From the NCBI GenBank assembly GCA_949987705.1, contig CATLJY010000045.1:62001-126000 (forward strand): a DNA stretch of 64,000 bases, read 5' to 3'. Below the pieces are notes generated by a model. It did no database searches. It had not been told where the DNA came from and saw only the letters and a program-made list of their open reading frames with translations. The position numbers and the translations under genes are program-made. Shown here piece by piece: positions 1-12,128 of the stretch (position 1 is the first letter of the stretch; each line of letters starts with the position of its first letter). The DNA comes from Thereva unica (taxonomy: Eukaryota; Arthropoda; Insecta; Diptera; Therevidae).

Positions 1-2539
1 CTTCTGGCAAGGACGTCGAGCTCTTTGCAGACATCAATAACTTGCATCAAATTGTGGATCATCCCACAAGAGTCCCTGATGCTGCTGGTCAAGGAAGATA
101 TCTCCTTGATCTTTTCCTTACTTCCCATCCAGCGCGATATACCGTCACAGTTGATTCACCTCTCGGCAATTCGGACCACTGCTTAGTTAGCGCTAGCTTC
201 CCATTCAAATTTCCCACCCCTCCCAAACCAGTTAAAAGAACTGTATGGCATTATGGGAAGGCCAATTGGCTGGGGCTTATTAATTTTTTCCAATCTACTG
301 ACTGGAACCTGTGTTTCCGAAACAAAAACGTCAATGCTGCCGCTATCGGTATCTCTAGGATCATACAGGCAGGAATGCATTTGTTCATTCCTCATACAAC
401 TAAATCTGTGAAGGCTAGGCCCAACAGATGGTTTAATCAGGAATGTATGAATGCAATCAGAAATAAAGAAGCCGCCTTTCGAGCTTACAAGAGCTCCCCG
501 AGTGAATCGCTCCGTTTAGAGTATATAAAACTGAGAAATTCGTGCAAAGTCACCATCAGAAATGTCAAAAATTCATTTGACAACAAATTGAGAAGTAAAC
601 TCCTTAATGCAACCTCTGGTAGCAAGAACTTCTGGTCCTTGGTAAGCTCCATCAAGAAGAATTTCACTTCATCCACAACTCCTTGATTCATCCACGATGA
701 GAAGGTGATAACAGACAGAAAATCCAAGGCCGATTTATTAGCATCTCTGTTTGCTTCCAATTCTTCTTTACCCCAAACTGATATGCTACCCCCAGTTCTC
801 GAGCACAGCGCTCATTTAATGCCCAGGGTTTTCTTCAGAACTCGCGAGGTGTACAGGTGCCTCAAGGAGCTCGATGTCAATAAATGCACTGGACCCGATA
901 ATATACCCCCTGTCGTCTTAAAACAATGCGCATCACCTTTGGCTAAACCTCTGCGCAAACTTTTTGCTCTATCATACTCCTCCGGAGTTTACCCAGACTC
1001 CTGGAAACTTGCCCATGTCCAGCCAATACCGAAAAAAGGTAACTCCAGCCTTCCCTCCAACTACCGTCCAATAGCAATTACTTCTATTCTCTCCAAAACC
1101 ATGGAGACGATAATTAACAAAAGGCTCATGGGATACCTAGAATCCAACCAACTTATCAACGACAAACAATACGGCTTCCGACAAAAAAGATCCACTGGTG
1201 ATCTTTTAGTTTGCCTTACCGAACACCTCAGCCGTAGTCTGCATGGATCCGGTGAGTCTAGTCTGGTTGCTCTAGATATCTCCAAGGCTTTTGATAGAGT
1301 ATGGCACTCAGCCTTGTTAGCTAAACTCAAAGCTATTGGAATTGACTCGCTTCTGTATAAGTGGGTTGAAAGTTTCCTTTCCGGCCGTTCAATTAAGGTA
1401 GTATTGGATGGCGTCATATCTGAATCTCACCCCATTTCTGCGGGGGTCCCCCAGGGTTCAATTTTATCACCGGCCCTATTTCTCATCTTTATAAATGACC
1501 TACTTTCAATCCCCTCCAACCCACTTCTCAGCTTCGCTGACGACGGTACTTTACGTTACTCGTACAGCTACTATACAAGACAGACTCATGCCAGATCCTG
1601 TCTTGATGATCGGGAAATTATGTCCATCTCTGTTAATAACGACATTGAACTCATTCTAGAGTGGGGAAAGAACAATCGTGTTGATTTCAACCCCGACAAA
1701 ACCAAGCACTGTCTTATTTCAAAGAAAAAGATCAACACCTCACCATCCTTGAAAGTGGATGACGTGGTACTAAAGGCCGATCCATCCCTACACATCCTAG
1801 GTGTGACATTAGCCAAAGACTTGCGATGGAATGACCACATATTCCAAATCGCAAAACAAGGATCCCAGTGCTTGGGATTTCTTAAGAGGTGCAAGTTCCT
1901 CCTCCAGCCATCGGCCCGTGCTGTTATTTATAAATCCTACATTCGGCCTCTTCTAGAATACAACTCCCTCGTTTGGGGCGGCGCTCCAATAACCACCTTA
2001 GCATGGTTAGATAAGGTCCAAAAAAGGGCCCTTAAGTTAATTAATGACGATACCGCTTGCGCCACCATCGACCCCTTGAGCCACCGTAGGAATGTAGCAG
2101 CACTGACCAAATTTTATCGCTACTATCATAGTGACTGTTCCTCCGAGCTAAAGTCTCTCCTGCCTCCAAGGCAATCCTATACCCGCAACACCAGATTAGC
2201 CCACTCGTCTCACTCTCTCCACCTGCAACTCCCCTTTTCACGCACTCAACAAGATATGAATTCGTTTGTAAATAGAACAACTCGACTGTGGAATAATCTC
2301 TCGCAGTCAGTTTTTCCGAGCTCCTACAACATCCAAGAGTTCAAACGCAGGGTTCATCACCACCTTCTTCAATACCCCCCCGTACCTTTATAATCCTTAC
2401 CCTATTCCCCCTCCCTCCCTCCTGTACTAAGCTTACTGCTAGACATTGCACCATGACGTGACAAATGACATGACGGACTAGTAGTACAAAGGGTGACTCC
2501 TGAGCTTAGCACTGCCACATAGAAAAAAAAAAAAAAAAA
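1..2539 (+). mobile_element. Jockey-clade LINE, 5' part outside window
   Basis: Non-LTR retrotransposon running into the window from the left. It contains the end of an apurinic-type endonuclease, a reverse transcriptase, a 128-bp 3' UTR (2394-2521) and an A tract at 2523-2539. The same 3' UTR motifs (AAGCTTAC, ATGACGGACTAG, GGGTGACTCCT) recur in two truncated relatives at 34571-34860 (minus) and 39139-39532 (plus), so this is a repeated family here. The A tract abuts the tandem array directly, so the element inserted into or beside that array. Clade assignment rests on the RT motifs and A tail. Confidence 0.9.
3..2393 (+). pseudogene. LINE ORF2: endonuclease end plus reverse transcriptase, one in-frame stop
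   Basis: One frame is open from base 3 to a stop at 2391-2393, except for a single TGA at 684-686 in the linker after the endonuclease. The first part ends the endonuclease (LLDLFLTSHPAR, then SDHCLVSASF with the catalytic SDH). The RT domain shows FPIPKKG-like PIPKKGNSSLPSNYRPIA, the ALDISKAFDRVWH motif A, AGVPQGSILSPALF, and FADD (SFADDGTLRYS) at about 1533-1565. The C-terminus has the typical FVNRTTRLWNNLSQSVFP signature. The stop alone probably inactivates it; the rest looks intact, suggesting recent activity. Confidence 0.9.
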
Positions 2540-5298
2540 TGTCGAAGGGGTTGTGAAGAAAATGGTAATCCGCCCTCTTGAGATGGCCGCTATGGACCAA
2601 ACGACATATTGAGTATACTATATTGCTTATATTGTTCTGCTTATCTTACTCTTTCATTTGATACCCAACTCGATAGGGTTGTGAAGAAAATGGTAATCTG
2701 CCCTCTTGAGATGGCCGCTATGGGCCAAACGATATATTGAGTACACTATATTGCCTATGGTGTTCTACTTATCTACTCTTTCATTTGATACCCATGTCTC
2801 TGGTGTTGTGAAGAATATTGTAATCCGCCCTCTTGAGATGGCCGCCATGAATCTAAAGACATAGTCTATGGCATTCTACTTATAATGCCCTTTTATTTGA
2901 TACCCATTTCGAGGGGGTAGTGAAGAAAATGGTAGTCCGCCCTCTTGAGATGACCGCCTTGGACCAAACGATATATTGAGTATACTATGTATATTGTTTA
3001 TGCTGTTCTACTTATCACACCCTTTTATTTGATATCCATGTCGAGGGGTTGTGAAGAAAAGGGTAATCCGCCCTCTTGAGATGGCCGACATGAATCTAAA
3101 GACATAGTCTATGGCATTCTACTTATAATGGAGTTTCATTTGATACCAATGTAGAGGGGGTAATGTGAAGGTAATGGTAATCCGCCCTCTTGAGATGACC
3201 GCCTTGGACCAAACGATATATTGAGTATACTATATTGCCTATGGTGTTCTACTTATCACACTCTTTCATTTGAAAACCATGTCGAAGGGGTTGTGAAGAT
3301 AATGGTAATCCGCCCTCTTGAGATGGCCGCCATGAATCTAAAGACATAGTCTATAGCAGTCTTCTTATAATGCCCTTTCATTTGATACCCATGTCGAGGG
3401 GGTAGTGAAGAAAATGGTAATCCGCCCTCTTGAGATGACCGCCATAGACCAAACGATATATTGAGTATTCTATTGTGCCTGTGGTGTTCTACTTATCATA
3501 CTCTTTCATTTGATACCCATGTCGAAGGGGTTGTGAAGAAAATTTTAATCCGCCGTCTTGATATGGCCACTATGGACCAAACGACATATTGAGTATATTA
3601 TATTTCTTATATTGTTCTACTTATCATACTCTTTCATTTGAGACCCATTTCGATTGGGCTGTGAAGGAAATGGTAATCTGCCCTCTTGAAATGGCCGCCA
3701 TGGATCTAATTATAAATTGAGTACACTATATTGCTTATGGTGTTCTACTTTTCATAGTCTTTCATTTGATACCCATGTCTCGGGTGTTGTGAAGCAAATG
3801 GTAAACTACCCTCTTGAGATGGCCGCCAAGAATCTAAAGACATAGTCTATGGCATTCTAGCTATAAAGCCCTTTCATTTGATATCCATGTCGAGGGGGTA
3901 GTGAAGAAAATGAAAAAAAAAAAAATGTCGAAGGGGTTGTGAAGAAAATAGTAATCCGCCCTCTTGAGATGGCCGCTATGGACCAAACGACATATTGAGT
4001 ATACTATATTGCTTATATTGTTCTGCTTATCTTACTCTTTCATTTGATACCCAACTCGATAGGGTTGTGAAGAAAATGGTAATCTGCCCTCTTGAGATGG
4101 CCGCTATGGGCCAAACGATATATTGAGTACACTATATTGCCTATGGTGTTCTACTTATCTACTCTTTCATTTGATACCCATGTCTCTGGTGTTGTGAAGA
4201 ATATTGTAATCCGCCCTCTTGAGATGGCCGCCATGAATCTAAAGACATAGTCTATGGCATTCTACTTATAATGCCCTTTTATTTGATACCCATTTCGAGG
4301 GGGTAGTGAAGAAAATGGTAGTCCGCCCTCTTGAGATGACCGCCTTGGACCAAACGATATATTGAGTATACTATGTATATTGTTTATGCTGTTCTACTTA
4401 TCACACCCTTTTATTTGATATCCATGTCGAGGGGTTGTGAAGAAAAGGGTAATCCGCCCTCTTGAGATGGCCGACATGAATCTAAAGACATAGTCTATGG
4501 CATTCTACTTATAATGGAGTTTCATTTGATACCAATGTAGAGGGGGTAATGTGAAGGTAATGGTAATCCGCCCTCTTGAGATGACCGCCTTGGACCAAAC
4601 GATATATTGAGTATACTATATTGCCTATGGTGTTCTACTTATCACACTCTTTCATTTGAAAACCATGTCGAAGGGGTTGTGAAGATAATGGTAATCCGCC
4701 CTCTTGAGATGGCCGCCATGAATCTAAAGACATAGTCTATAGCAGTCTTCTTATAATGCCCTTTCATTTGATACCCATGTCGAGGGGGTAGTGAAGAAAA
4801 TGGTAATCCGCCCTCTTGAGATGACCGCCATAGACCAAACGATATATTGAGTATTCTATTGTGCCTGTGGTGTTCTACTTATCATACTCTTTCATTTGAT
4901 ACCCATGTCGAAGGGGTTGTGAAGAAAATTTTAATCCGCCGTCTTGATATGGCCACTATGGACCAAACGACATATTGAGTATATTATATTTCTTATATTG
5001 TTCTACTTATCATACTCTTTCATTTGAGACCCATTTCGATTGGGCTGTGAAGGAAATGGTAATCTGCCCTCTTGAAATGGCCGCCATGGATCTAATTATA
5101 AATTGAGTACACTATATTGCTTATGGTGTTCTACTTTTCATAGTCTTTCATTTGATACCCATGTCTCGGGTGTTGTGAAGCAAATGGTAAACTACCCTCT
5201 TGAGATGGCCGCCAAGAATCTAAAGACATAGTCTATGGCATTCTAGCTATAAAGCCCTTTCATTTGATATCCATGTCGAGGGGGTAGTGAAGAAAATG
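2527..5298 (+). repeat. 1,386-bp direct duplication within the array
   Basis: The block 2541-3910 is repeated at 3927-5296, an exact offset of 1,386 bp. In the stretches I compared base by base the copies differ only at 2564/3950 (G versus A). Both copies are preceded by an A run joined to TGTCGAAGGGG. In the first copy the run is the LINE poly(A); in the second it follows GAAGAAAATG. The duplication therefore post-dates LINE insertion and appears to have used A-rich sequence at its breakpoints. Confidence 0.88.
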
Positions 5299-5640
5299 GT
5301 AATCCGCCCTCTTGAGATGACTGCCATGGACCAAACGATATATTGAGTATACTATATTGTTTATGGTGTTCTACTTATCATACCCTTTCATTTGATATCC
5401 ATGTCGAGGGGTTGTAAAGAAAATGGTAATCCGCCCTCTTGAGATGACCGTCATGGGCTAAACGATATATTGAGTATACTATATTGCCTATGGTGTTCTA
5501 CTTATCATACTCTTTCATTTGATACCCATGTCGAAAGGGGTTGTGAAGAAAATGGTAATCCGCTCTCTTGAGATGGCCGCCATGAATCTAAAGACATAGT
5601 CTACGGCATTCTACTTATAATGCTCTTTCATTTGATACCC
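2541..5640 (+). repeat. Tandem array of ~112/128-bp units
   Basis: Head-to-tail units share a core: TTGTGAAGAAAATGGTAATC, then CGCCCTCTTGAGATGGCCGC, then TTCTACTTATCATACTCTTT and CATTTGATACCCATGTCGA. The core GTGAAG falls at 2553, 2681, 2808 and 2920, giving spacings of 128, 127 and 112. Two unit types alternate: a long type with CCAAACGATATATTGAGTAT and a short type with AATCTAAAGACATAGTCTAT. No coding capacity. The same unit in reverse orientation lies inside Helitrons at 42.84-44.72 kb, so this array is probably derived from a Helitron; that is inference. Confidence 0.92.
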
Positions 5641-5945
5641 TTCTCAATGTGGCGTGACTCTCTGCGTGCCTCACTCCCTTTTTAGTATTGCATGCTCCTC
5701 TGTTTAATGTTTTTGATCTTTTATGTTTTTAATATTTTATGTTTGCATGTCTCAGCTGAGCCACGGAAGTGGTAAATATTTCTCAGCCCTGCTGGGTAGT
5801 GCGCCTTCTGTGTTAGCAGGGAAACTCTATATATGTATATATATACATATATATTATATGTATGTATGTGTATGTATATATAGATTTTCATGCTTAGCTG
5901 AAAAGTGCGCCTTCTGTGCTAGAAGGGTTAACTCTAGAATACCCA
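5641..5945. repeat. Non-array interruption with TA/TATG microsatellite
   Basis: The array is interrupted by about 300 bp of unrelated sequence. It holds a TATATG-rich microsatellite (about 5826-5882) and an imperfect direct repeat of AGTGCGCCTTCTGTG at about 5808 and 5905. The flanks on both sides are the ATACCC...TC part of the array unit, so this looks like an insertion into a unit. No family recognised. Confidence 0.55.
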
Positions 5946-6880
5946 TCTCGATGTGGTTGTGAAGGAAATGGTAATCTGCCCTCCTGAAATGGCCGCCATG
6001 GACCGAATTATAAATTGAGTATACTATATTGCTTATGGTGTTCTACTTTTCATAGTCTTTCATTTGATACCTATGTCTCGGGTGTTGTGAAGAAAATGGT
6101 AATCCGCCCTCTTGAGATGGCCGCCATTAATCTAAAGACATAGTCTATGGCATTCTACTTATAATGCCCTTTCATTTGAATCCCATGTCGAGGGGGTAGT
6201 GAAGAAAATGGTAATCCGTTCTCTTGAGATAACCGCCATGGACCAAACGATATATTGAGTATACTATATTGCTTATTGTGTTCAACTTACCATACCCTTT
6301 CATTTGATATCCATATCGACAGGTTGTGAAGAAAACGGTAATCCGCCCTTTGGACCAAATGATATATTGAGTATACTATATTGCCTATGGTGTTCCACTT
6401 ATCATATTCTTTCATTTTACACCCATCTCGAAGGGGTTGGGAAGAAATGGTAATCCGCCCTCTTGAGATAGCCGCCATGGACCAAACGATATATTGACAA
6501 TACAATATTGCTTATGGTGTTCTACTTATCATAGCCTTTCATGATTCCCATGTCGAAGGGGTTGTGTAGAATATTTCAATCCGCCATGGATATAAAGGTA
6601 TATTGAGTATATCATATTGCATTGTCATCGGAGCTAAAGCTGCATGCAAAATTTCAGCATGATAGGATATCCGGAAATATTTTAAAAATCGATTGCAAAA
6701 TTTGTTTCTTGAAGAAAACAGTAATCCGTCCTCTTGAGACGGCCCCAAGGATCTAACGGTGTAGTGAGCATTCCATATTACATTGTCATCAGAGCTGAAG
6801 CTGTGTGCAAAATTTCAGGGTGATCGGGTAACCAGAAGTATTCAACAAATCTATTGCAAGATTTGTACCGGACAAACAGA
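5946..6880 (+). repeat. Array continuation ending in two longer variant units
   Basis: Units of the same family resume (core GGTAATCCGCCCTCTTGAGA) to about 6560. From about 6600 to 6880 two longer units appear. Each has CATTGTCATC, GAGCT, AAAATTTCAG and a run ending ATTGCAAATTTGT-like sequence. The block ends in ACAAACAGACAGACAAGAAA, a tail style common at termini of insect repeats. No coding potential. Confidence 0.75.
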
Positions 6881-6884
6881 CAGA

Positions 6885-7021
6885 CAAGAAAGCGAGCTAA
6901 TAAAAACGTTTTAATAAAAAGTGTAATTCATTGAATTAGTTTTCATTATTATTGAAATAATCGCGAAAACCCCCTAAAAAAGGGTGTTTTTAAGTTTCAA
7001 GGATTCCAGACTGGATCAAGG
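6885..7021. other. AT-rich spacer or R1-type LINE 5' leader
   Basis: About 140 bp between the array and the ORF1 start of the R1-type element. It probably includes that LINE's 5' UTR, but I see no boundary signal that fixes where the LINE begins. Confidence 0.4.
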
Positions 7022-8552
7022 ATGGATGAAAAAATAAAAACAAATAATGAACTGAGACCGAAAGGTCAAAACAATGGAGAGGAGGAAACTAAGCAAGAAG
7101 CAAACACAAGAGCTCGGAAGGCAAGGCAGAAAATAAAAGCGGCTGCGCAAGCTGCCGAAAAGCAAGCTCTTTTTGCGACACGGGCGAAGGTGCCCAGGTC
7201 ACCGCCGTCACGGCGGGAAGACACTTCCCAGCCTCTCCTAGTAATAGAGGAGAGAAATGACCCGGACGCTGCAGATCAGGCTGGAGCTGAAGCGGCGGCC
7301 GCGATATCGGCGGCGCCAACGGGCCTAGCGGAGCCTTTGGCAACGGAGCGTGGATTAAACCCGTGGACGGAACACTTGAGGCGGCTGGAAACAGCCGCAA
7401 AGGAGGTCGACGACCGACTTGGGGCCATGAAGGTCCTACTCTCAGGGATGGTGGCATCGACGGGAAAGCAGAGAAATGTAAACATGGAGATAAAACAGGG
7501 GCGGCCGAAGCTCCAATATCTCGTTGACATGGCGGCTTCTGCTACCCACGAAATCAACAAAATTAAGGAGAGCTTGGCCGAAGTCCCTGAACGGGCCGCA
7601 CCCACGGCCGCGGGCGGCAGCGAGCGGAAGGCGGCAGGCTCCCCGAAAGTCGAGGAACTGAAAGAAGCCGACCGCTCCGCGACCCGTGACAGTCGCTCCG
7701 TCCACAATCGAGGGCCAATGGTCAGAGGTAGTGGGGAAAAAGAGAAAGAAAAGAAAGGAGAGCGCGGAAAAAACTGGCCAGAAGCCCGAGGACGCCGAAA
7801 AGCTGAGGGGACGGAGAAAGCGGAAGGGAGGGAAGAGAAAACACGACGCGGTGCTCCTGACCCCCTCCGAAGGCTCAACCTTCGCGGAAGTCGTCAAGGC
7901 CATCCGAGAGAAGGTTGAACCGGCGAAGATCGGAGTTGAGGTCAGAGCGGTCCGGCAGACCAGGGCTGGCGGGGTGCTCCTGGAACTAGGGAAGGCTACC
8001 GCCGAAAACAAAGCAACGCTAACAAGCGTCCTGAGATCGGCGGTAGGAGGTACGAGCACCGTCATGGAGCTGGTACCGAAATCGGTCCTGGAAATAAAAG
8101 ATTTTGATAGCTGGACCACGGCGGAGGAGGTCGAGGAGGCGCTGAGAAGGGCGCTCCCTGACTTCACTGGGGATTTCCAGGTATCCCTAAAAAGGCCAAA
8201 CTCCAGGCAACAGCGCCTGGCCTTTGTTAGGATGGAGGAGGCTGCCGCCTCGAAGATCCTGGAGAGTGGGCGGGTGCTCATTGGCTTCGTCAGATGCCAA
8301 GTGAGACGCGGGGCGGAAGTGAAACGCTGCTTCCGCTGCCTCGGATACGGCCATCTTAGCTCAGCCTGCAAGGGACCAGACCGGAGCAGGCTGCGCTACC
8401 GCTGTGGCGGGGCGGACCACAAGAGCGCGGGGTGTACGGCGGATCCTTTGTGTTTCCTGTGTTCTACGGGGAATTTGGGGAACACAAATCACGTGGCGGG
8501 ATCGAAAGGCTGTAAAGCCTTTCCGGAGGTGTCGGGGAAAGCTTCGCGATGA
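7022..8552 (+). pseudogene. R1-type ORF1 (gag-like, CCHC zinc knuckles), frameshifted
   Basis: Nucleic-acid-binding ORF1 protein that would coat LINE RNA. The N-terminal part (frame of 7022, to about 7690) is charged and Ala/Glu/Arg rich. The C-terminal part is in the frame of 7686, so there is a frameshift near 7685-7705. It carries SEVVGKKRKKRK, a gag-like core, and a first knuckle CFRCLGYGHLSSAC (CX2CX4HX4C) at about 8335. In the second knuckle the first cysteine is an arginine (RYRCGGADHKSAGC). A third CFLC...H...C follows. The start at 7022 is the first ATG; the stop TGA at 8550-8552 overlaps the ORF2 ATG. Confidence 0.82.
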
Positions 8553-9888
8553 CCTGTATACTACAGGCAAATCTCCACAGGAGCAGGACGGCCCATGACC
8601 TCTTAGCTCAGCTCTGCACCGAGAAAGGCGCTGATATAGTGTTTATCAGCGAACAGTATCGGGAAAGAGCTGGGCTGGGATGGTACCCTGACGACCTCGG
8701 TACTGCGGCCATCTGGATCCCAAACCCACGAAACTTTGGTATCGATGGAGTGGGATCCGGGTGCGGCTACGTTTGGGTGAAACATCGTACCAAGGTGTAT
8801 GTGAGTGTGTATCTCACCCCAAGCGACTGGATAGATGACTTCCAGGGAAAACTGGACGGTCTGGAGGACGCGCTCCGGGAGGCACAGGGGGATCTGGTAG
8901 TCGCTGGGGACTTTAACGCCAGAGCTGTTGAATGGGGGGAGGCCCGGCCTAACTCCCGCGGAAGGAGGGTGATGGACATGGTGTCCCGGTTGGGGCTAGT
9001 AGTGCTCAACACCGGCTCCACGCCCACCTTCAGAAGGCCTGGCCATTAGGGACAATCCCAGACGTCTTCCTAGCCAATGAACATCTGGTAGCGCGAGTGG
9101 TAGATTGGAAGGTGATCGAAGACTTCACGGGAAGCGATCACCAGTACATCATGTTCCAGGTACGTGATGTACGGCCGGCTACCACTGCCCATTTTGCGCC
9201 CCCCCCCCCCTCCCAGATGGAACGTCCGGGGATTGAACCCTGTGACGTTCTCCGAAGCTCTGGAGCGTTGCCAGCAATCCCTGCCAACCATTCCCGAAGG
9301 TCCATCGCCATCTGAACGGACGGAACGAGTGACCGCACGTACAATGCGAATCATTCGGACCGCTTGCGAGGAAGCAGTGCCGCGACGCGGGTCGAACCGA
9401 CGAGGCCGTTGTGCTTACTGGTGGACGGACGAGATCGCGGAACTCCGCAGGACGTGCCTACGACTCCGTCGGCAGGTACAGAGGGCGAGAGTTCGCGATA
9501 TCTACGCAGCCCCTTTGGCCGCAGCGTTCTAAGCGGCCAAAAAATCCCTGAAGCAAGCCATCAAATGTAGCCAGCGGAGATGCTGGAGGGCCCTCATGCC
9601 GGATGTAGACCGAGACCCGTGGGGACCAGGGTACAGAATCGTCACAAAGAGGCTAGGAGCTTTCGCTCAAGGATCCCCCAGGGACCCAGTCGCTTTGGAC
9701 GGTATCGTGAATACCCTTTTCCCCACCCATCCGCGGCGACCGTCCGAGCAACCACTGCCCTCGGATCTGAAACGCCCCCTTCAGTGAAAAGGAGCTTATA
9801 GTGGCCGCTCGTTCGATGCGTAAACGGAAGGCTCCTGGTCCAGACGGCCTTCCAGCAGAAATAGTGAAGGCAGTAGTAGAGATAACAT
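8549..9888 (+). pseudogene. R1-type ORF2, endonuclease and pre-RT region, frameshifted
   Basis: The ATG at 8549 overlaps the ORF1 stop as ATGA, the arrangement used for coupled translation in several R1-type elements. The endonuclease runs from QANLHRSRTAHDLL through VVAGDFNARAVEWGE to a stop at 9049. The endonuclease end continues in another frame (PDVFLANEHLVARVVDW, GSDHQYIMFQV, about 9057-9165). A C tract at 9199-9211 precedes another shift. The linker AYWWTDEIAELRRTC (about 9415) continues after a stop at 9530-9532, then RKRKAPGPDGLPAEIV lies at about 9826-9870. Multiple breaks make it nonfunctional. Confidence 0.82.
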
Positions 9889-9982
9889 AATACTCCGTAT
9901 AAAGATGCGACAGCTAGAACAAAAAACCCGAACGCTTTTCGCATCGGCAGACCTCTGAGATTGCCTCCCCCTTAGCAAACAT
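9889..9982. other. Unassigned 94-bp segment at the left foldback junction
   Basis: This lies between the last recognisable R1 codons and the inverted-repeat arm of the foldback element. It has no counterpart beyond the right arm. It may be outer foldback sequence lost on the other side, or filler from the insertion. Nothing recognisable in it. Confidence 0.4.
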
Positions 9983-10517
9983 GCAACATTTTAGAATTCC
10001 CAGCTACACAAGGAGGCGAACGTGGTCATGGTCCGCAGCACAAGACATGCGGTGAGTTTGTCGATAAGGAAGCTAGAATTTTAGGGGGCAAGGAAAGGAA
10101 CTGACAACAGAATGTTTCTTGCAACATCTTTCTTTCTTTCTCATCTTTCAAACGTTTGCCTCTAGCGCTACATTGAAGGATTTCCCTGATGCTTTGTATT
10201 TTAGCTATTTCTTAGAACATTCCGTGTATTTTTTTTAATGACTGTCTGAGATTCACTATCAATTTCACTTAATTTCAAATTCTTGGTGAGAGGATTTGCG
10301 ATATTTTTAAAATAGGTACTTGGTTGAGGTTTTGGTTACGACTTTTTGTTCTGGTATTTCGGTATTGACTAACTCGATTGATTTTAGAAACGAATTTAGG
10401 TAATTATTCTTTATTTTATTTTAGCTGAATTTTCGCTATTGGCTTAAAATGTTGGGTTTTGGCTTTTGTTGTAGGTATATTGTGGGTGTAGATTTTTGGA
10501 CACATTTTTTATAAAAA

Positions 10518-10818
10518 ATGCCTCAAAGTCGCACAGCCTGGAGAGTTGTTTGTATCACCCAAAGTTGCAAAGCGCATAAGTGCTTTTCATAAATGCTTGT
10601 ACAGTGAAATCCCCGCCCACAATAGAAAATCGTACGTCTGCTCAAAACAATTCGATCGTAATTGTTTTGGTAAAAACAAATTAAAAATAGGTTCAGTACC
10701 TTCCTTGTTATTTGTAAACTCTTCAATTAATGAAAATGAGGAAAGGCTTCATCAGGGAAAACGTATGACAGAAGGAATTCAGTCTCGGACTTGTAATTAC
10801 AGGATTTATCCGTTTTAG
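10518..10818 (+). pseudogene. THAP-like domain remnant in left foldback arm
   Basis: THAP domains are C2CH zinc fingers found in P-element transposases and related proteins. Here an ATG at 10518 opens MPQSRTAWRVVCITQSCK, giving a CX4C pair. After a frameshift the second frame gives RISAFHKCLYSEIP, then YVCSKQFDRNCF and GSVPSLLF, resembling the C-x2-H-F and A-V-P-x-h-F ends of THAP. The expected histidine is a glutamine (CSKQF). The same decayed frame lies in the other arm. The family call is inference from motif order; no transposase core was found. Confidence 0.42.
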
Positions 10819-11865
10819 AGTCCCCTTGTCAACAGTTAAATATTGAGCCGGTAAATATAATACTGCAAACAATGTTTGGAAGATGAAAAAAAAAGTATAT
10901 TACAACCGGGTCATTCCATATCAAACCAACCAATGGTTTGAACCTCACCACCTCCGATTGTTATAATTTTTTTTATATTTGTTCCTCTGGTGGAAACTAA
11001 AAAAAAAACAAATTTTCAAATTTTTGGCCTTCTATTGATTTAGTTATAAATTTTCAAAAAGTCGAAAACCTTAAATTTTTAACAAATTTTGAAATCTTTA
11101 AATTGATCTAGTTCAAAAACTATTTGACATAGAAAGCTGAAAGTAGCACCAGTTTCTTCTGCTTTAATTTGATATGTATATATGTTCTTACGAAATTAGC
11201 ATTGGAAACACTTATCCCCTGTTACTGTACATATAATAATTGAGTTGTCTGTTTCCCAGCTTATGATCTATTTACCTTAGCTTGAATTGCTAATATTTTG
11301 TTAATTATTTAAAATAAATTATCTGTGGTTAATTGCACCTACGCTCACGAGTTTTTATTTTCTACAATATATGTACAACATAGTATTATTAGAAAGAATA
11401 AAACTTTTTCCGGAATTTTGAAAATTTTGTTTTTGAAATATCTCAAAATAATGTTTTTTCAAATTTTTGAAAAAATTATATTTTGTACACACAAATTTAA
11501 CGTACTTACATATAATGCCAAAATTTAGGATGGGACGACATTGGGATCATATAGAAATAATTTTTTTTAGGTTCTTGAAAAATTGAACGTTCAATGAACG
11601 CAATATAAGAAAACATTTAGTTGCGGAAGAGCTGATACGAACCGCTAATAATGTCGCCATTTACTAATTTGGGTATGGCGAATTCAATAGAAATAAAGTC
11701 AACCCTCTAACTTGATCGAAAACTACCCCCTGGACAACCCTAATTACTAAATTTGAGGGTTTCACACTTACTTATGAAAACATTCCTAAAAAAAATTGTT
11801 TATAAATAGCCCTACTATAAGTATTTCTTGAGACCAAATTCAACCCTATAGGTGAACCATCCCCA

Positions 11866-12004
11866 TAGCAGCACCTAACCTTTAACTATTTTCTTTACGT
11901 CCAAAATGAAGGTGGTGAACCAACTTTGAAGTATGTACATACACTAGCGCTTATACAAAAACAGACTTACATATCTAGGTACATACATACATACATATAC
12001 AACT
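11866..12004. other. Foldback centre, no recognisable feature
   Basis: AT-rich sequence between the left arm and the mariner remnant, with a CATACATA microsatellite at about 11974-11997. Nothing coding or regulatory is recognisable. Confidence 0.5.
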
Positions 12005-12128
12005 TTATTCATTATTATAGTCTCTCTCGAGAGTGGTACATTCATTCCAACGCTTCTCTAGCATTTCTATGTCGTTCTTATAGAACGTTTTGACCTCCTC
12101 ATTGGAGCCATATTTCTTGCCGGCGACC
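12005..12128 (-). pseudogene. Mariner-family transposase C-terminus fragment
   Basis: Read on the minus strand from 12128 this gives KKYGSNEEVKTFYKNDIEML followed by EKRWNECTTLERDY and a stop at 12005-12007. This resembles the conserved C-terminal end of mariner transposases (a Leu-x-x-Arg-Trp-x-x-Cys block then Asp-Tyr). No catalytic DDD region is present. A mariner-TIR-like CGAGGTGTGACAATTAAGTA lies at about 12160 in the opposite orientation, so the remnant is rearranged. Confidence 0.6.

Noticed and set aside
5723..5962. 79-codon frame in the array interruption
   Set aside because: Spans a TA/TATG microsatellite and has no homology or start context.
7089..8371. Long minus-strand frames opposite the R1-type ORF1
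   Set aside because: Shadows of a GC-rich charged coding region on the plus strand.
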